Assembly (NCBI RefSeq): GCF_002938425.1
Contig: NZ_POQU01000005.1
Span: 34,866-98,865, forward strand
Reading direction: 5' to 3'
Length of the DNA: 64,000 nucleotides
DNA from: Blastococcus atacamensis
GTDB lineage: Bacteria; Actinomycetota; Actinomycetes; Mycobacteriales; Geodermatophilaceae
Under the pieces are notes generated by a model. It saw only the letters and a program-made list of their open reading frames with translations, ran no database searches and was not told where the DNA came from. The position numbers and the translations under genes were made by a program. Shown one piece after another: positions 27,337-34,620 of the stretch (positions are counted from its first letter, which is position 1; each line of letters begins with the position of its first letter).

Positions 27337-27392
27337 CCGGCAGCATCCCGATCAGCAGCGCGAGCGGGTCGCGGCTGAGCAGCCGCACCGCC
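27337..27392 (-). pseudogene. Fragment of a second HhH-GPD repair gene
   Basis: The minus strand reads LLSRDPLALLIGMLPDQH, nearly the same as residues 15-33 of the intact gene at 22335-22928, and the DNA is also very similar there. Neither side continues the homology: a stop follows after a few codons and no start is present. Confidence 0.7.
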
Positions 27393-27419
27393 CCACCGCC
27401 GGAACCCCTCGCGGCGCGG

Positions 27420-27454
27420 ACGGCCCCCGACCACGGGCTGTGGTCGGGGGCCGT
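27420..27454. terminator. Hairpin with 15-bp perfect stem and 5-nt loop
   Basis: ACGGCCCCCGACCAC, loop GGGCT, then the exact complement. It looks like an actinobacterial intrinsic terminator left from a lost gene, and may shield dtd. Confidence 0.55.
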
Positions 27455-27599
27455 AGGAGGTGCGCCGATCAGCGATGGACGTCGATGGTGACCGTCGCGA
27501 CGGCGGTCACCGGCCCTCCGCCATGCTTTCGAAACGTAGCAGCACTTTTCGAGAAGACCCGCTCGATCCGGCCACTCCACCCAGACGGAGAATGCGCAG

Positions 27600-28031
27600 G
27601 TGCGCGCCGTCGTCAGCCGAGTCAGTGCAGCCGCTGTAACCGTCGACGGCGTCGTCGTGGGGGAGATCGGCGCGGGTCTGCTGTCACTGGTCGGAGTGGG
27701 CCGGCAGGACGACGCGGACGCCGCCCGCGCCCTGGCGCGGAAGATCCACGAGCTGCGGATCTTCACCGGGGACGACGGCCAGGTGTCGGCCGCGGACCTC
27801 GGACTGCCGGTGCTCGTCGTCAGCCAGTTCACGCTCTACGCCGACACCCGGAAGGGACGGCGCCCCTCGTGGCAGGACGCCGCGCCGGGCGAGACGGCCG
27901 AACCACTGGTCGAGGAGGTCGTCGCCGAGCTGCGCCGGCGGGGAGCGACGGTGGCGACGGGTCGGTTCGGGGCCCGCATGAGCGTCTCCTCGGTCAACGA
28001 GGGTCCGATGACCCTGCTCCTGGAGGTCTGA
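27600..28031 (+). CDS. dtd: D-aminoacyl-tRNA deacylase
   Basis: Dtd hydrolyses D-amino acids (such as D-Tyr) wrongly attached to tRNA. The 143-residue protein matches the family end to end: MRAVVSRVSAAAVTVDG, GEIGAGLLSLVGVGRQD, the active-site SQFTLYADTRKGRRPSW and the closing NEGPMTLLLEV motif (Met replaces the usual Val in GPVT). It starts with GTG at 27600 and lacks a clear ribosome site. It stands alone between the eroded region and sigB. Confidence 0.95.
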   Translation: MRAVVSRVSAAAVTVDGVVVGEIGAGLLSLVGVGRQDDADAARALARKIHELRIFTGDDGQVSAADLGLPVLVVSQFTLYADTRKGRRPSWQDAAPGETAEPLVEEVVAELRRRGATVATGRFGARMSVSSVNEGPMTLLLEV

Positions 28032-28140
28032 CCTCGTCGTTCGGGTCCGGGCGAATTGCATGTCTGGGGGCCGTGAGCGCCGGGTACCTCTGGGTGACCG
28101 AAGACACTCCCTGTCGGTTCACTGTGAAGGTCGGGTTCCT

Positions 28141-28167
28141 GGAACACCGGGCCCCCTGGTGACCGTT
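28141..28167 (+). promoter_or_regulatory. SigH/SigR-like promoter upstream of sigB
   Basis: GGAAC (28141-28145), a 19-nt spacer and GTT (28165-28167), matching the stress ECF promoter pattern GGAAY-N18/19-GTT. It lies 137 nt before the sigB start. A small palindrome, TTCACTGTGAA, sits just upstream at 28118-28128 and may be an operator. Confidence 0.55.
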
Positions 28168-28303
28168 GTGCAGGGCGTACCACATCGGACAGAGAAGGGC
28201 GGGACCGGCCGGCGACCCCGGGCCGAAGCCCGCCGAACGCCTGGATGACCAACCGCCGCCACTGCGGATGCATCCGAATCCAAGGCAAGGACGAAGACCC
28301 ATC

Positions 28304-29290
28304 GTGACGCTGCTGCAGTCTTCCCCCACCGACACGCTCGAGGTGCGATCCCCGCGCCGCGAGCCCGACGCGAGTGGTCTGGTCTCCACCGACCTCGTGC
28401 GCGTCTACCTGAACACCATCGGCAAGACCGCGCTGCTCACCGCCGAGCAGGAGGTGGAGCTTGCCAAGCGGATCGAGGCGGGTCTGTACGCCGAGCGACT
28501 GCTGGGCGAGAAGAAGGACCTCTCCCCCGCCCGCAAGCGCGACTACAAGATCCTGGCCACCGACGGCAAGGCCGCCAAGGCCCATCTGCTCGAGGCCAAC
28601 CTCCGCCTCGTCGTGTCCGTCGCCAAGCGCTACACCGGCCACGGCATGACGTTCCTGGACCTCATCCAGGAGGGGAACGTCGGCCTGATCCGTGCGGTCG
28701 AGAAGTTCGACTACACCAAGGGCTTCAAGTTCTCGACCTATGCGACGTGGTGGATCCGTCAGGCCATCACCCGCGCCATGGCGGACTCGGGCCGGACGAT
28801 CCGGCTTCCCGTCCACCTGGCCGAGCAGGTCAACAAGGTCGTGCGCACCCGCCGGCGGATGCACCAGGAGCTCGAGCGCGAACCCACCGCCGAGGAGCTG
28901 GGTCTCGAGTTGGACATGCCCGAGGCGCGGATCAGCGAACTGCTCGAGTACAGCCGCGACCTGGTCAGCCTCGACCAGACCGTGGGCACCGACGAGGAGT
29001 CGCGGCTGGGTGACTTCATCGAGGACGCCGACGCCGCGGTCGCCGAGGACGCGGTCGCCTTCCAGATGATGAAGGGCGACGTCCGGCACGTGCTGGACAC
29101 GCTGGAGGAGCGGGAGCGCGACGTCGTCATCCTGCGCTTCGGCCTCGACGGCGCGCAGCCGCGGACCCTGGAGCAGATCGGCAAGCAGTTCGGGCTCTCC
29201 CGCGAGCGGGTGCGGCAGATCGAGCGCGAGACGATGACCAAGCTGCGCGACCCGCAGCGGGCCGACGCCCTGCGCGACTACCTCGCCTGA
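28304..29290 (+). CDS. sigB: RNA polymerase sigma factor SigB (principal-like, stress/stationary phase)
   Basis: A 328-residue group 2 sigma factor without the long N-terminal tail of SigA. Region 1.2 is [31 protein letters not shown]; region 2 has [17 protein letters not shown] and [26 protein letters not shown]; region 3 [13 protein letters not shown]; region 4.2 ends with [23 protein letters not shown] 28304 is chosen because upstream in-frame codons look non-coding. Proximity to ideR and the upstream ECF-type promoter match M. tuberculosis sigB. A strong terminator follows. Confidence 0.93.
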   Translation: MTLLQSSPTDTLEVRSPRREPDASGLVSTDLVRVYLNTIGKTALLTAEQEVELAKRIEAGLYAERLLGEKKDLSPARKRDYKILATDGKAAKAHLLEANLRLVVSVAKRYTGHGMTFLDLIQEGNVGLIRAVEKFDYTKGFKFSTYATWWIRQAITRAMADSGRTIRLPVHLAEQVNKVVRTRRRMHQELEREPTAEELGLELDMPEARISELLEYSRDLVSLDQTVGTDEESRLGDFIEDADAAVAEDAVAFQMMKGDVRHVLDTLEERERDVVILRFGLDGAQPRTLEQIGKQFGLSRERVRQIERETMTKLRDPQRADALRDYLA

Positions 29291-29301
29291 GTCGTACCGG
29301 C

Positions 29302-29337
29302 CGAGAGCCCGTCCCCTCCCGGGGGGGCGGGCTCTCG
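29302..29337 (+). terminator. sigB terminator hairpin
   Basis: CGAGAGCCCG pairs with CGGGCTCTCG (10 bp) around a GC-rich 16-nt loop, 11 nt after the sigB stop. Confidence 0.7.
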
Positions 29338-29343
29338 CTGCAT

Positions 29344-29368
29344 TGATGATCAGGTCTCCTGATCATCA
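29344..29368. terminator. Second hairpin, 11-bp stem
   Basis: TGATGATCAGG, loop TCT, CCTGATCATCA; perfect stem. Its AT-rich arms stand out from the surroundings. Lies between convergent sigB and the acetyltransferase fusion gene. Confidence 0.5.
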
Positions 29369-29372
29369 GGGA

Positions 29373-29402
29373 TCCTGGCTCAGCACCGGTGGTGAGCCAG
29401 GA
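29373..29402. terminator. Third hairpin, 10-bp stem
   Basis: TCCTGGCTCA and TGAGCCAGGA around a 10-nt loop. A further TGGTGAGCCAGG copy of the right arm follows at 29410. It ends 27 nt from the stop of the minus-strand gene. Confidence 0.5.
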
Positions 29403-29428
29403 CCCGCCATGGTGAGCCAGGGCGGCGA

Positions 29429-32095
29429 TCAGACGGGGCTGCGCATCCTCCGCGGGCCGGGGTCGACGCGGGCCGTGGGTGGGCCGACGAGCGCCGTGCC
29501 GCCCGCGACCACCAGCGAGCGACCCCCGTGCCACGGGTTCGGCGGTCCGACGATCACCGGCTCCAGAGTCAGCCGCAGCACCTCGGGCAGGTCGTCGGCC
29601 AGTCGCGCCACCCGGAGCAGCAGGTCCTCGAGCGCGCCGGTGTCGACCGGCTCCGACCCCCGCCAGCCGTCGAGCAGCGGCCAGGCGCGCGGCGCCCGGA
29701 CCAGCTCGGCGGCGTCGAGGTCGGTGAGCGGCAGCGTCCGGAACGCGCGGTCTCCGAGCAGCTCGGTGGCCACTCCCCCGACGCCGAAGCTCACCAGCGC
29801 ACCGAACGACGGGTCGTCGACGATCTCCACGACGGTGGCCACGCCCGGCGCCGCCATCTCCTGCACGATCACCGGATCACCGGACGGGATCGCGGCGAAC
29901 GCGGCCCGCACCGCCTCCGCGTCGACCAGGTCCAGTCGCACACCGCCCAGGTCGGACCGGTGCCGCAGCCACGGCGCGGTCGACTTGAGGACGACCGGGT
30001 AGCCGATCTCCTCGGCGGCCGCCACCGCCGCCTCCGCGTCGGTGACCGTGCGGGTCCCGAGCAGCGGCACGCCGTAGGCGGAGAGCAGCTCCAGCAGCTC
30101 CGCGTCGGTGAGTTCCCGTCCGACCGCCGTCTCCGCCAGGACGCCGCGCACGATCGCCTGCGCCGCCGCCTCGTCGACGTCGAGCAGCTCCGGCAACTCG
30201 CCGACCGGGCGCCGCCGCCAGCGGGCGTACTCGGCCGCCTTGGCCAGGGCGATCACCGCCCGCTCGGGGGTGCTGTAGGACGGCACCGATCCGCGGGCGG
30301 GCATGCCGTGCTCATCGGGGACGCTCAGCTCCGGCGGGATGCCCTCGGTGGAGAGGAAGCTGGCCACGATCGGCTTCGAGGAGTTCACCGAGACCTCGCG
30401 CAGCGCCGGCCCGTACTCGTGGGAGCCGGCCATGAGCGGCGGGAGGAAGACCGCGACGACCGCGTCCACGCCGTCGTCGTCGACCGCCGCCTGCAGGGCC
30501 GCGCGGAACGCCTCGGGCGTGCCCCGCACGCCGATGTCGACCGGCGCCTCCTGGGCCAGCTGCAGCCCCTCCTCCAGGACGGCGTCGGCGACCAGCACCC
30601 CGATCGCCGTGGAGTTGCCGACGACGGCGACCCGGTCGCCGGCCGGCAGCGGCTGGTGGGCCAGCAGCGTGCCGACGTCGAACATCTGCGCCACCGTCTC
30701 GACGCGGATGACACCGGCGGAGGCGAACAGCGCGGCCACCGACTGCTCGGGGACCGCGACCGACGTGCCGGCCAGGCCGGGCGTGACGCCGACGTGCCGG
30801 CCGCTCTTGACCGCGACCACCGGCTTCGTCCGGCCGACCGTGCGGGCCAGCCGGGCGAACTTGCGCGGGTTGCCGAAGCTCTCCAGGTGCAGCAGCACGA
30901 CCTCGGTGCCCGGATCGGTGGCCCAGTACTGCAGCAGGTCGTTGCCGCTGACGTCGGCGCGGTTGCCGGCCGACACGAACGTGGACAGGCCGATGCCGCG
31001 GCTGCGGGCCCGCTCGAGCAGGGCGACGCCGAGCGCGCCGGACTGGGCGAAGAACCCGACCCGGCCGCGCCCGGGCACCATCGGCGCGAGGCTGGCGTTG
31101 AGCCGCACCTCGGGATCGGTGTTCACGATGCCCAGGCAGTTCGGGCCCACCACCCGCATGCCCGAGGCCCGGGCCGCGGCGACCAGTGACCGCTCGGCGG
31201 CGCGACCCTCCGCACCGGCTTCGCCGAAGCCGCCGGAGACGACGACCAGCCCGCGCACCCGCTTGCGGCGGCAGGCCTCGACCACGAGGGCCACCTCGTC
31301 AGCGGGAACGGCGAGGATCGCGAGGTCGACGTCGTCGGGGATGGACTCGATGTCGGCGTAGGCCGGTACCCCCCGCACGTGCCGCGCGCCGGGGTTGACC
31401 GGGTAGACCGGCCCGGCGAACCCGTAGTCGAGCAGGTGCCGGAGCAGGGCGTTGCCGATCTTGCCCTCGTCGTTGCTGGCCCCGACGACCGCGACCGACG
31501 ACGGCGTGAGCAGCCGGGCGATGGAGCGGGACTCACTGCGCTGCTCGCGCTCGTAGGCGACGGCGAGGGCGTCCTCGGTCTGCTCGATGGGAAACGTCAG
31601 GTGGACGACGCCGTCCTCGTAGGACCGCTCGGCCTTGTACCCGGCATCGCGGAAGACCCGCACCATCTTGCTGTTCTGGGCCAGCACCTCGGCGGCGAAA
31701 CGGCGGATGCCCCGCTCACGGGCCGCGGCCGCGAGGTGCTCGAGCAGCACCGAGCCCAGCCCACGGCCCTGGTGGGCGTCCTCGACCAGGAACGCGACCT
31801 CGGCGTCGTCGGTGCCGGGGTACCGGTCGTAACGCCCCACGGCGATGATCTGCTCGCCGAGCAGCACCACGAAGGCGACCCGGGTGTCGTGGTCGACGTG
31901 GGTGAACCGGTGCAGATCCTTCTCCGACAGCCGCTTCATCGGGCCGAAGAACCGGTAGTAGCGCGTCTGGTCGCTGCTCCGGTCCATCAGCCCGGTCAGC
32001 CCCTCGGCGTCGTCGGGGCAGATCGGGCGCAGGTGCACCGTCCCGCCGTCGGCGGCCACGATGTCGGCCTCCCAGTGCGGCGGAGGAATGGGCAC
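29429..32095 (-). CDS. GNAT acetyltransferase fused to NDP-forming acyl-CoA synthetase (Pat/AcsD type)
   Basis: An 888-residue protein: an N-terminal GNAT domain (about 15-165, acetyl-CoA loop HQGRGLGSVLL), CoA-binding domain (about 185-290; VAVVGASNDEGKIGNALL), succinyl-CoA-synthetase-like domain with RVVGPNCLGIVNT and VGFFAQSGALGVALL, and a C-terminal ATP-grasp (about 650-860; GYPVVLKSTAPWLRHRSDLGG). This is the protein lysine acetyltransferase architecture that in other bacteria silences acetyl-CoA synthetase, here with GNAT first. GTG 32095 has GAGGAC 6 nt upstream; an earlier GTG (32182) would include the repeat at 32111-32172. Next gene upstream encodes an AcuC-type deacetylase. Confidence 0.9.
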   Translation of the reverse strand: MPIPPPHWEADIVAADGGTVHLRPICPDDAEGLTGLMDRSSDQTRYYRFFGPMKRLSEKDLHRFTHVDHDTRVAFVVLLGEQIIAVGRYDRYPGTDDAEVAFLVEDAHQGRGLGSVLLEHLAAAARERGIRRFAAEVLAQNSKMVRVFRDAGYKAERSYEDGVVHLTFPIEQTEDALAVAYEREQRSESRSIARLLTPSSVAVVGASNDEGKIGNALLRHLLDYGFAGPVYPVNPGARHVRGVPAYADIESIPDDVDLAILAVPADEVALVVEACRRKRVRGLVVVSGGFGEAGAEGRAAERSLVAAARASGMRVVGPNCLGIVNTDPEVRLNASLAPMVPGRGRVGFFAQSGALGVALLERARSRGIGLSTFVSAGNRADVSGNDLLQYWATDPGTEVVLLHLESFGNPRKFARLARTVGRTKPVVAVKSGRHVGVTPGLAGTSVAVPEQSVAALFASAGVIRVETVAQMFDVGTLLAHQPLPAGDRVAVVGNSTAIGVLVADAVLEEGLQLAQEAPVDIGVRGTPEAFRAALQAAVDDDGVDAVVAVFLPPLMAGSHEYGPALREVSVNSSKPIVASFLSTEGIPPELSVPDEHGMPARGSVPSYSTPERAVIALAKAAEYARWRRRPVGELPELLDVDEAAAQAIVRGVLAETAVGRELTDAELLELLSAYGVPLLGTRTVTDAEAAVAAAEEIGYPVVLKSTAPWLRHRSDLGGVRLDLVDAEAVRAAFAAIPSGDPVIVQEMAAPGVATVVEIVDDPSFGALVSFGVGGVATELLGDRAFRTLPLTDLDAAELVRAPRAWPLLDGWRGSEPVDTGALEDLLLRVARLADDLPEVLRLTLEPVIVGPPNPWHGGRSLVVAGGTALVGPPTARVDPGPRRMRSPV

Positions 32096-32110
32096 GATGT
32101 CGTCCTCGGC

Positions 32111-32172
32111 GGACGGCCCCTGTCCAGGGGCCGGCTGCGAGCCTGCGAGCGGTGGGGGGGAGAGCGGTCCTC
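32111..32172 (-). repeat. Dispersed stop-codon-associated repeat, copy 5
   Basis: Starts 3 bp after the deacetylase stop codon (32175-32177) and fills the gap before the acetyltransferase fusion gene. Keeps the central TCGCAGGCTCGCAGCC core and a module-B-like GGCCCC-TGGACA-GGGGCC stem. Confidence 0.7.
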
Positions 32173-32174
32173 TG

Positions 32175-33356
32175 TCAATCACGGGGATCGTCCGGGTCGA
32201 GGCCGAAGTACGGGAAGGCGGCACGGCGGGTGCGCATGACCGCCCGGTCGACGCGGGTCTCGGTGAAGCTGTCCCAGCGGGAGAAGCCGGTGTACCCGCC
32301 CTCGGTCATGTGCGTGGGCGGCCGGGTGCGCAGCCCGCGGCGGACGACGTCCTCCCGCCACGACTCCGGGATCTCGGTGGCGGGGTCCAGCGGGGCACCG
32401 CTCACCTCGGCGAGCAGGTGGGTCCACGCGCGGGGCACGCAGCGCACGAGGCCGTAGCCACCGCCGCCGAGGGCGATCCACCGGCCGTCGCACAGCTGGT
32501 GGGCCAGCTCGTGCATGGCCTTGTAGCTGGCCCGCTGCCCGTCGACGGTGAGCGCGAGGTCGGCGAGCGGGTCCTCGTGGTGGGCGTCGCAGCCGCACTG
32601 GGTGACGATGATCTGCGGCTCGAAGGCCTTCAGCACGCTGGGCACCACGGCGGTGAACGCGCGCAACCAGGCGGAGTCGTCGGTGCCGTTGGGCAGGGCC
32701 AGGTTGACCGCGCTGCCCAGCGCCTTGTCCGGGTCGCCGGTCTCCTCGGGGTAACCGGTGCCCGGGAACAGGGTCAGGGGCGTCTGGTGGATGCTCACGG
32801 TGAGCACCCGCGGGTCCTCGTAGAACGCCGCCTGCACGCCGTCGCCGTGGTGGACGTCGAGGTCGACGTAGGCGATCCGCTCGTACCCCTGGCCCAGCAG
32901 CCAGGCGATGGCGATCGCGGCGTCGTTGAAGACGCAGAACCCGGAGGCGTTCCCGCGCATCGCGTGGTGCAGCCCGCCCGAGATGTTCACGGCGTGCTGC
33001 GCGGCACCGCTGTGCACCTGCTGGGCGGCGAGCACGCTGCCCCCGGTGATCAGCGCGGCGGCGTCGTACATGCCCTCGAAGACCGGGTTGTCCGCGGTGC
33101 CCAGCCCGTGCCCCACCCCGGGGTCGGTGGGCGCCCGGCGGACCGCCTCCAGGTAGGCGGGGTCGTGCACCAGGGCGAGCAGCTCGGTGTCGGCCGGGGT
33201 CGGGCTGAGCACGCGCAGCCGGTCGGTGGCGAGGACGCCGAGGCTGTCGGCCAACCGCATGGTCAGGTCCAGGCGAACCGGGTGCAGCGGGTGGTCGCCA
33301 CCCATCGTGTAGCCCAGCAGCGAGTCGTCCCAGACGACCGTGATCGAGTCGCTCAC
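32175..33356 (-). CDS. acuC: AcuC-type histone deacetylase family protein
   Basis: A 393-residue arginase/deacetylase-fold zinc hydrolase. Catalytic elements: SGGLHHAMRGNASGFCVFND (His-His dyad), IAYVDLDVHHGDGVQAAF (Asp and His zinc ligands), CGCDAHHEDPLADLALT (third ligand Asp) and the GGGGYGLVRCVPRAW loop with the catalytic Tyr. It resembles AcuC, which deacetylates lysines on acetyl-CoA synthetase. Transcribed with the acetyltransferase fusion gene behind it, it makes a reversible acetylation pair. GTG 33356 is the start; it is divergent from ideR. Confidence 0.93.
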   Translation of the reverse strand: MSDSITVVWDDSLLGYTMGGDHPLHPVRLDLTMRLADSLGVLATDRLRVLSPTPADTELLALVHDPAYLEAVRRAPTDPGVGHGLGTADNPVFEGMYDAAALITGGSVLAAQQVHSGAAQHAVNISGGLHHAMRGNASGFCVFNDAAIAIAWLLGQGYERIAYVDLDVHHGDGVQAAFYEDPRVLTVSIHQTPLTLFPGTGYPEETGDPDKALGSAVNLALPNGTDDSAWLRAFTAVVPSVLKAFEPQIIVTQCGCDAHHEDPLADLALTVDGQRASYKAMHELAHQLCDGRWIALGGGGYGLVRCVPRAWTHLLAEVSGAPLDPATEIPESWREDVVRRGLRTRPPTHMTEGGYTGFSRWDSFTETRVDRAVMRTRRAAFPYFGLDPDDPRD

Positions 33357-33478
33357 GGGCCCCCTCCCCTGCCGGCGCCCCGGCGCGCCCGCTCCCGCCG
33401 GACGCTACCGGGTCGCTCCGGGCCCCGTCGGTCGCCGGGACCGCTCTCCGGACCGGTGGGCGCGGGGCTGCCGCCCCG

Positions 33479-33484
33479 TAGACT
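33479..33484 (+). promoter_or_regulatory. Predicted ideR -10 box
   Basis: TAGACT, 24 nt before the ideR GTG, with a GGAGGA ribosome site between. Confidence 0.45.
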
Positions 33485-33508
33485 GTCCGCCGACACGGAG
33501 GAGTGCGA

Positions 33509-34234
33509 GTGAACGACCTCATCGACACCACGGAGATGTACCTCCGGACCATCTTCGAGCTGGAGGAGGAGGGGATCACCCCCCTGCGCGCGCGCATCGC
33601 CGAACGCCTCCACCAGAGCGGCCCCACGGTCAGCCAGACGGTCGCCCGCATGGAGCGCGACGGCCTGCTCACCGTGGAGGGCGACCGGCACCTGCAGCTC
33701 TCCGAGGAGGGCCGGCAGGTGGCCACCGCCGTCATGCGCAAGCACCGCCTGGCCGAGTGCCTGCTCGTCGACGTCATCGGTCTGGACTACGCCGACGTGC
33801 ACGAGGAGGCCTGCCGCTGGGAGCACGTGATGAGCGAGGCGGTCGAGCGCCGCCTGCTGTCGCTGCTGGGCAACCCCACGGTGTCCCCCTTCGGCAACCC
33901 GATCCCCGGCCTCGAGGCGCTGCGCGGTGAGGAGCCGCTGGGCGGCGGGACGTCGGCCGTCCTGGAGTCCCTCACGCTGCTGTCGACGACGGCGAGCGCC
34001 GAGGGCCGCCCGATCGTGGTCCGGCGGATCAGCGAGCAGCTGCAGGAGAACGCCGAGCTGCTGCGCGCCCTGGCCGACCACGGCGTGCGCCCGGGCGTGA
34101 CGATGACCGCCCAGCTGGTGGAGGGCTCGGTCAGCCTGGACGGCTACGTGCTGCCGATGGGCGTGGCCCAGCACATGTTCGTGAGCGCGGTCGACGAGGA
34201 GCTGACCCCGCTCGAGGCCGCTCCCCGGCTCTGA
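33509..34234 (+). CDS. ideR: Iron-dependent transcriptional repressor IdeR (DtxR family)
   Basis: A 241-residue Fe2+-activated repressor of iron acquisition genes. Domain 1 (1-73) is the winged HTH: TTEMYLRTIFELEEEGITPL, HQSGPTVSQTVARMERDG; domain 2 holds the metal sites, with MRKHRLAECLLVDVIG and EEACRWEHVMSEAVE (Cys, Glu and His ligands present); domain 3 (about 150-235) is the SH3-like FeoA fold. GTG 33509 follows GGAGGA by 6 nt; an in-frame GTG two codons earlier would lie inside it. Same place next to sigB as in M. tuberculosis. Confidence 0.95.
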   Translation: MNDLIDTTEMYLRTIFELEEEGITPLRARIAERLHQSGPTVSQTVARMERDGLLTVEGDRHLQLSEEGRQVATAVMRKHRLAECLLVDVIGLDYADVHEEACRWEHVMSEAVERRLLSLLGNPTVSPFGNPIPGLEALRGEEPLGGGTSAVLESLTLLSTTASAEGRPIVVRRISEQLQENAELLRALADHGVRPGVTMTAQLVEGSVSLDGYVLPMGVAQHMFVSAVDEELTPLEAAPRL

Positions 34235-34250
34235 CGGTGGGCGGGGGCCG

Positions 34251-34555
34251 GATGACGAGACGGTTCCGCAGCCCCGCGCCGGCGTCGTCCTCACCGCGGA
34301 GCTGCGGCTCCGACCGGGCGGCCGGTTGCGCTCGGCGCTCCGGGTGGCGGGTGCCTTTCTGAGCGAGGCCCTGGGGCAGCTGCTGCCGGGGCCCTCGGTG
34401 CCGACGTCGTGGTGGTCCGCCGGGACGACGGCAGCGAGGTGCTCCGCGTCCCGGCCGGTGAGCCGATGATCGCCGGGGACCTCCTGGCGTCGGTGCGCGC
34501 CGAGCTGGACCGGCTGACCGTCGAGGAGTTCCTGGCGGCCTGGCGGGACCGCTGA
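34251..34555 (+). pseudogene. Small unknown protein gene with a frameshift
   Basis: Two overlapping frames give a continuous protein: VVLTAELRLRPGGRLRSALR then AFLSEALGQLLPG in one frame (to about 34394), then LGADVVVVRRDDGSEVLRVP to EEFLAAWRDR and TGA at 34553-34555 in another. Adding one G to the GGGG run at 34388-34391 joins them. The start codon is also out of frame: ATG 34252 (MTRRFRSPAP) would need another shift. Could be a real decayed gene or homopolymer sequencing error. Confidence 0.55.
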
Positions 34556-34620
34556 CCGGCGGCTCCCCCAGTGCCTCATTACGGTGGGCCCGTCCCGCTC
34601 CCCCGTGAGAGAAGGCCCCG

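Larger units (their letters stand above)
26849..27599. other. Long intergenic region with remnants and a strong hairpin
   Basis: About 750 bp with no intact gene. The recognisable contents are a remnant of the HhH-GPD repair gene (27337-27392), a 15-bp-stem hairpin (27420-27454) and an 8-bp inverted repeat GGTGACCG...CGGTCACC (27487-27511) 89 nt before dtd. The rest (26849-27330) has open frames but no recognisable protein. Confidence 0.5.
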
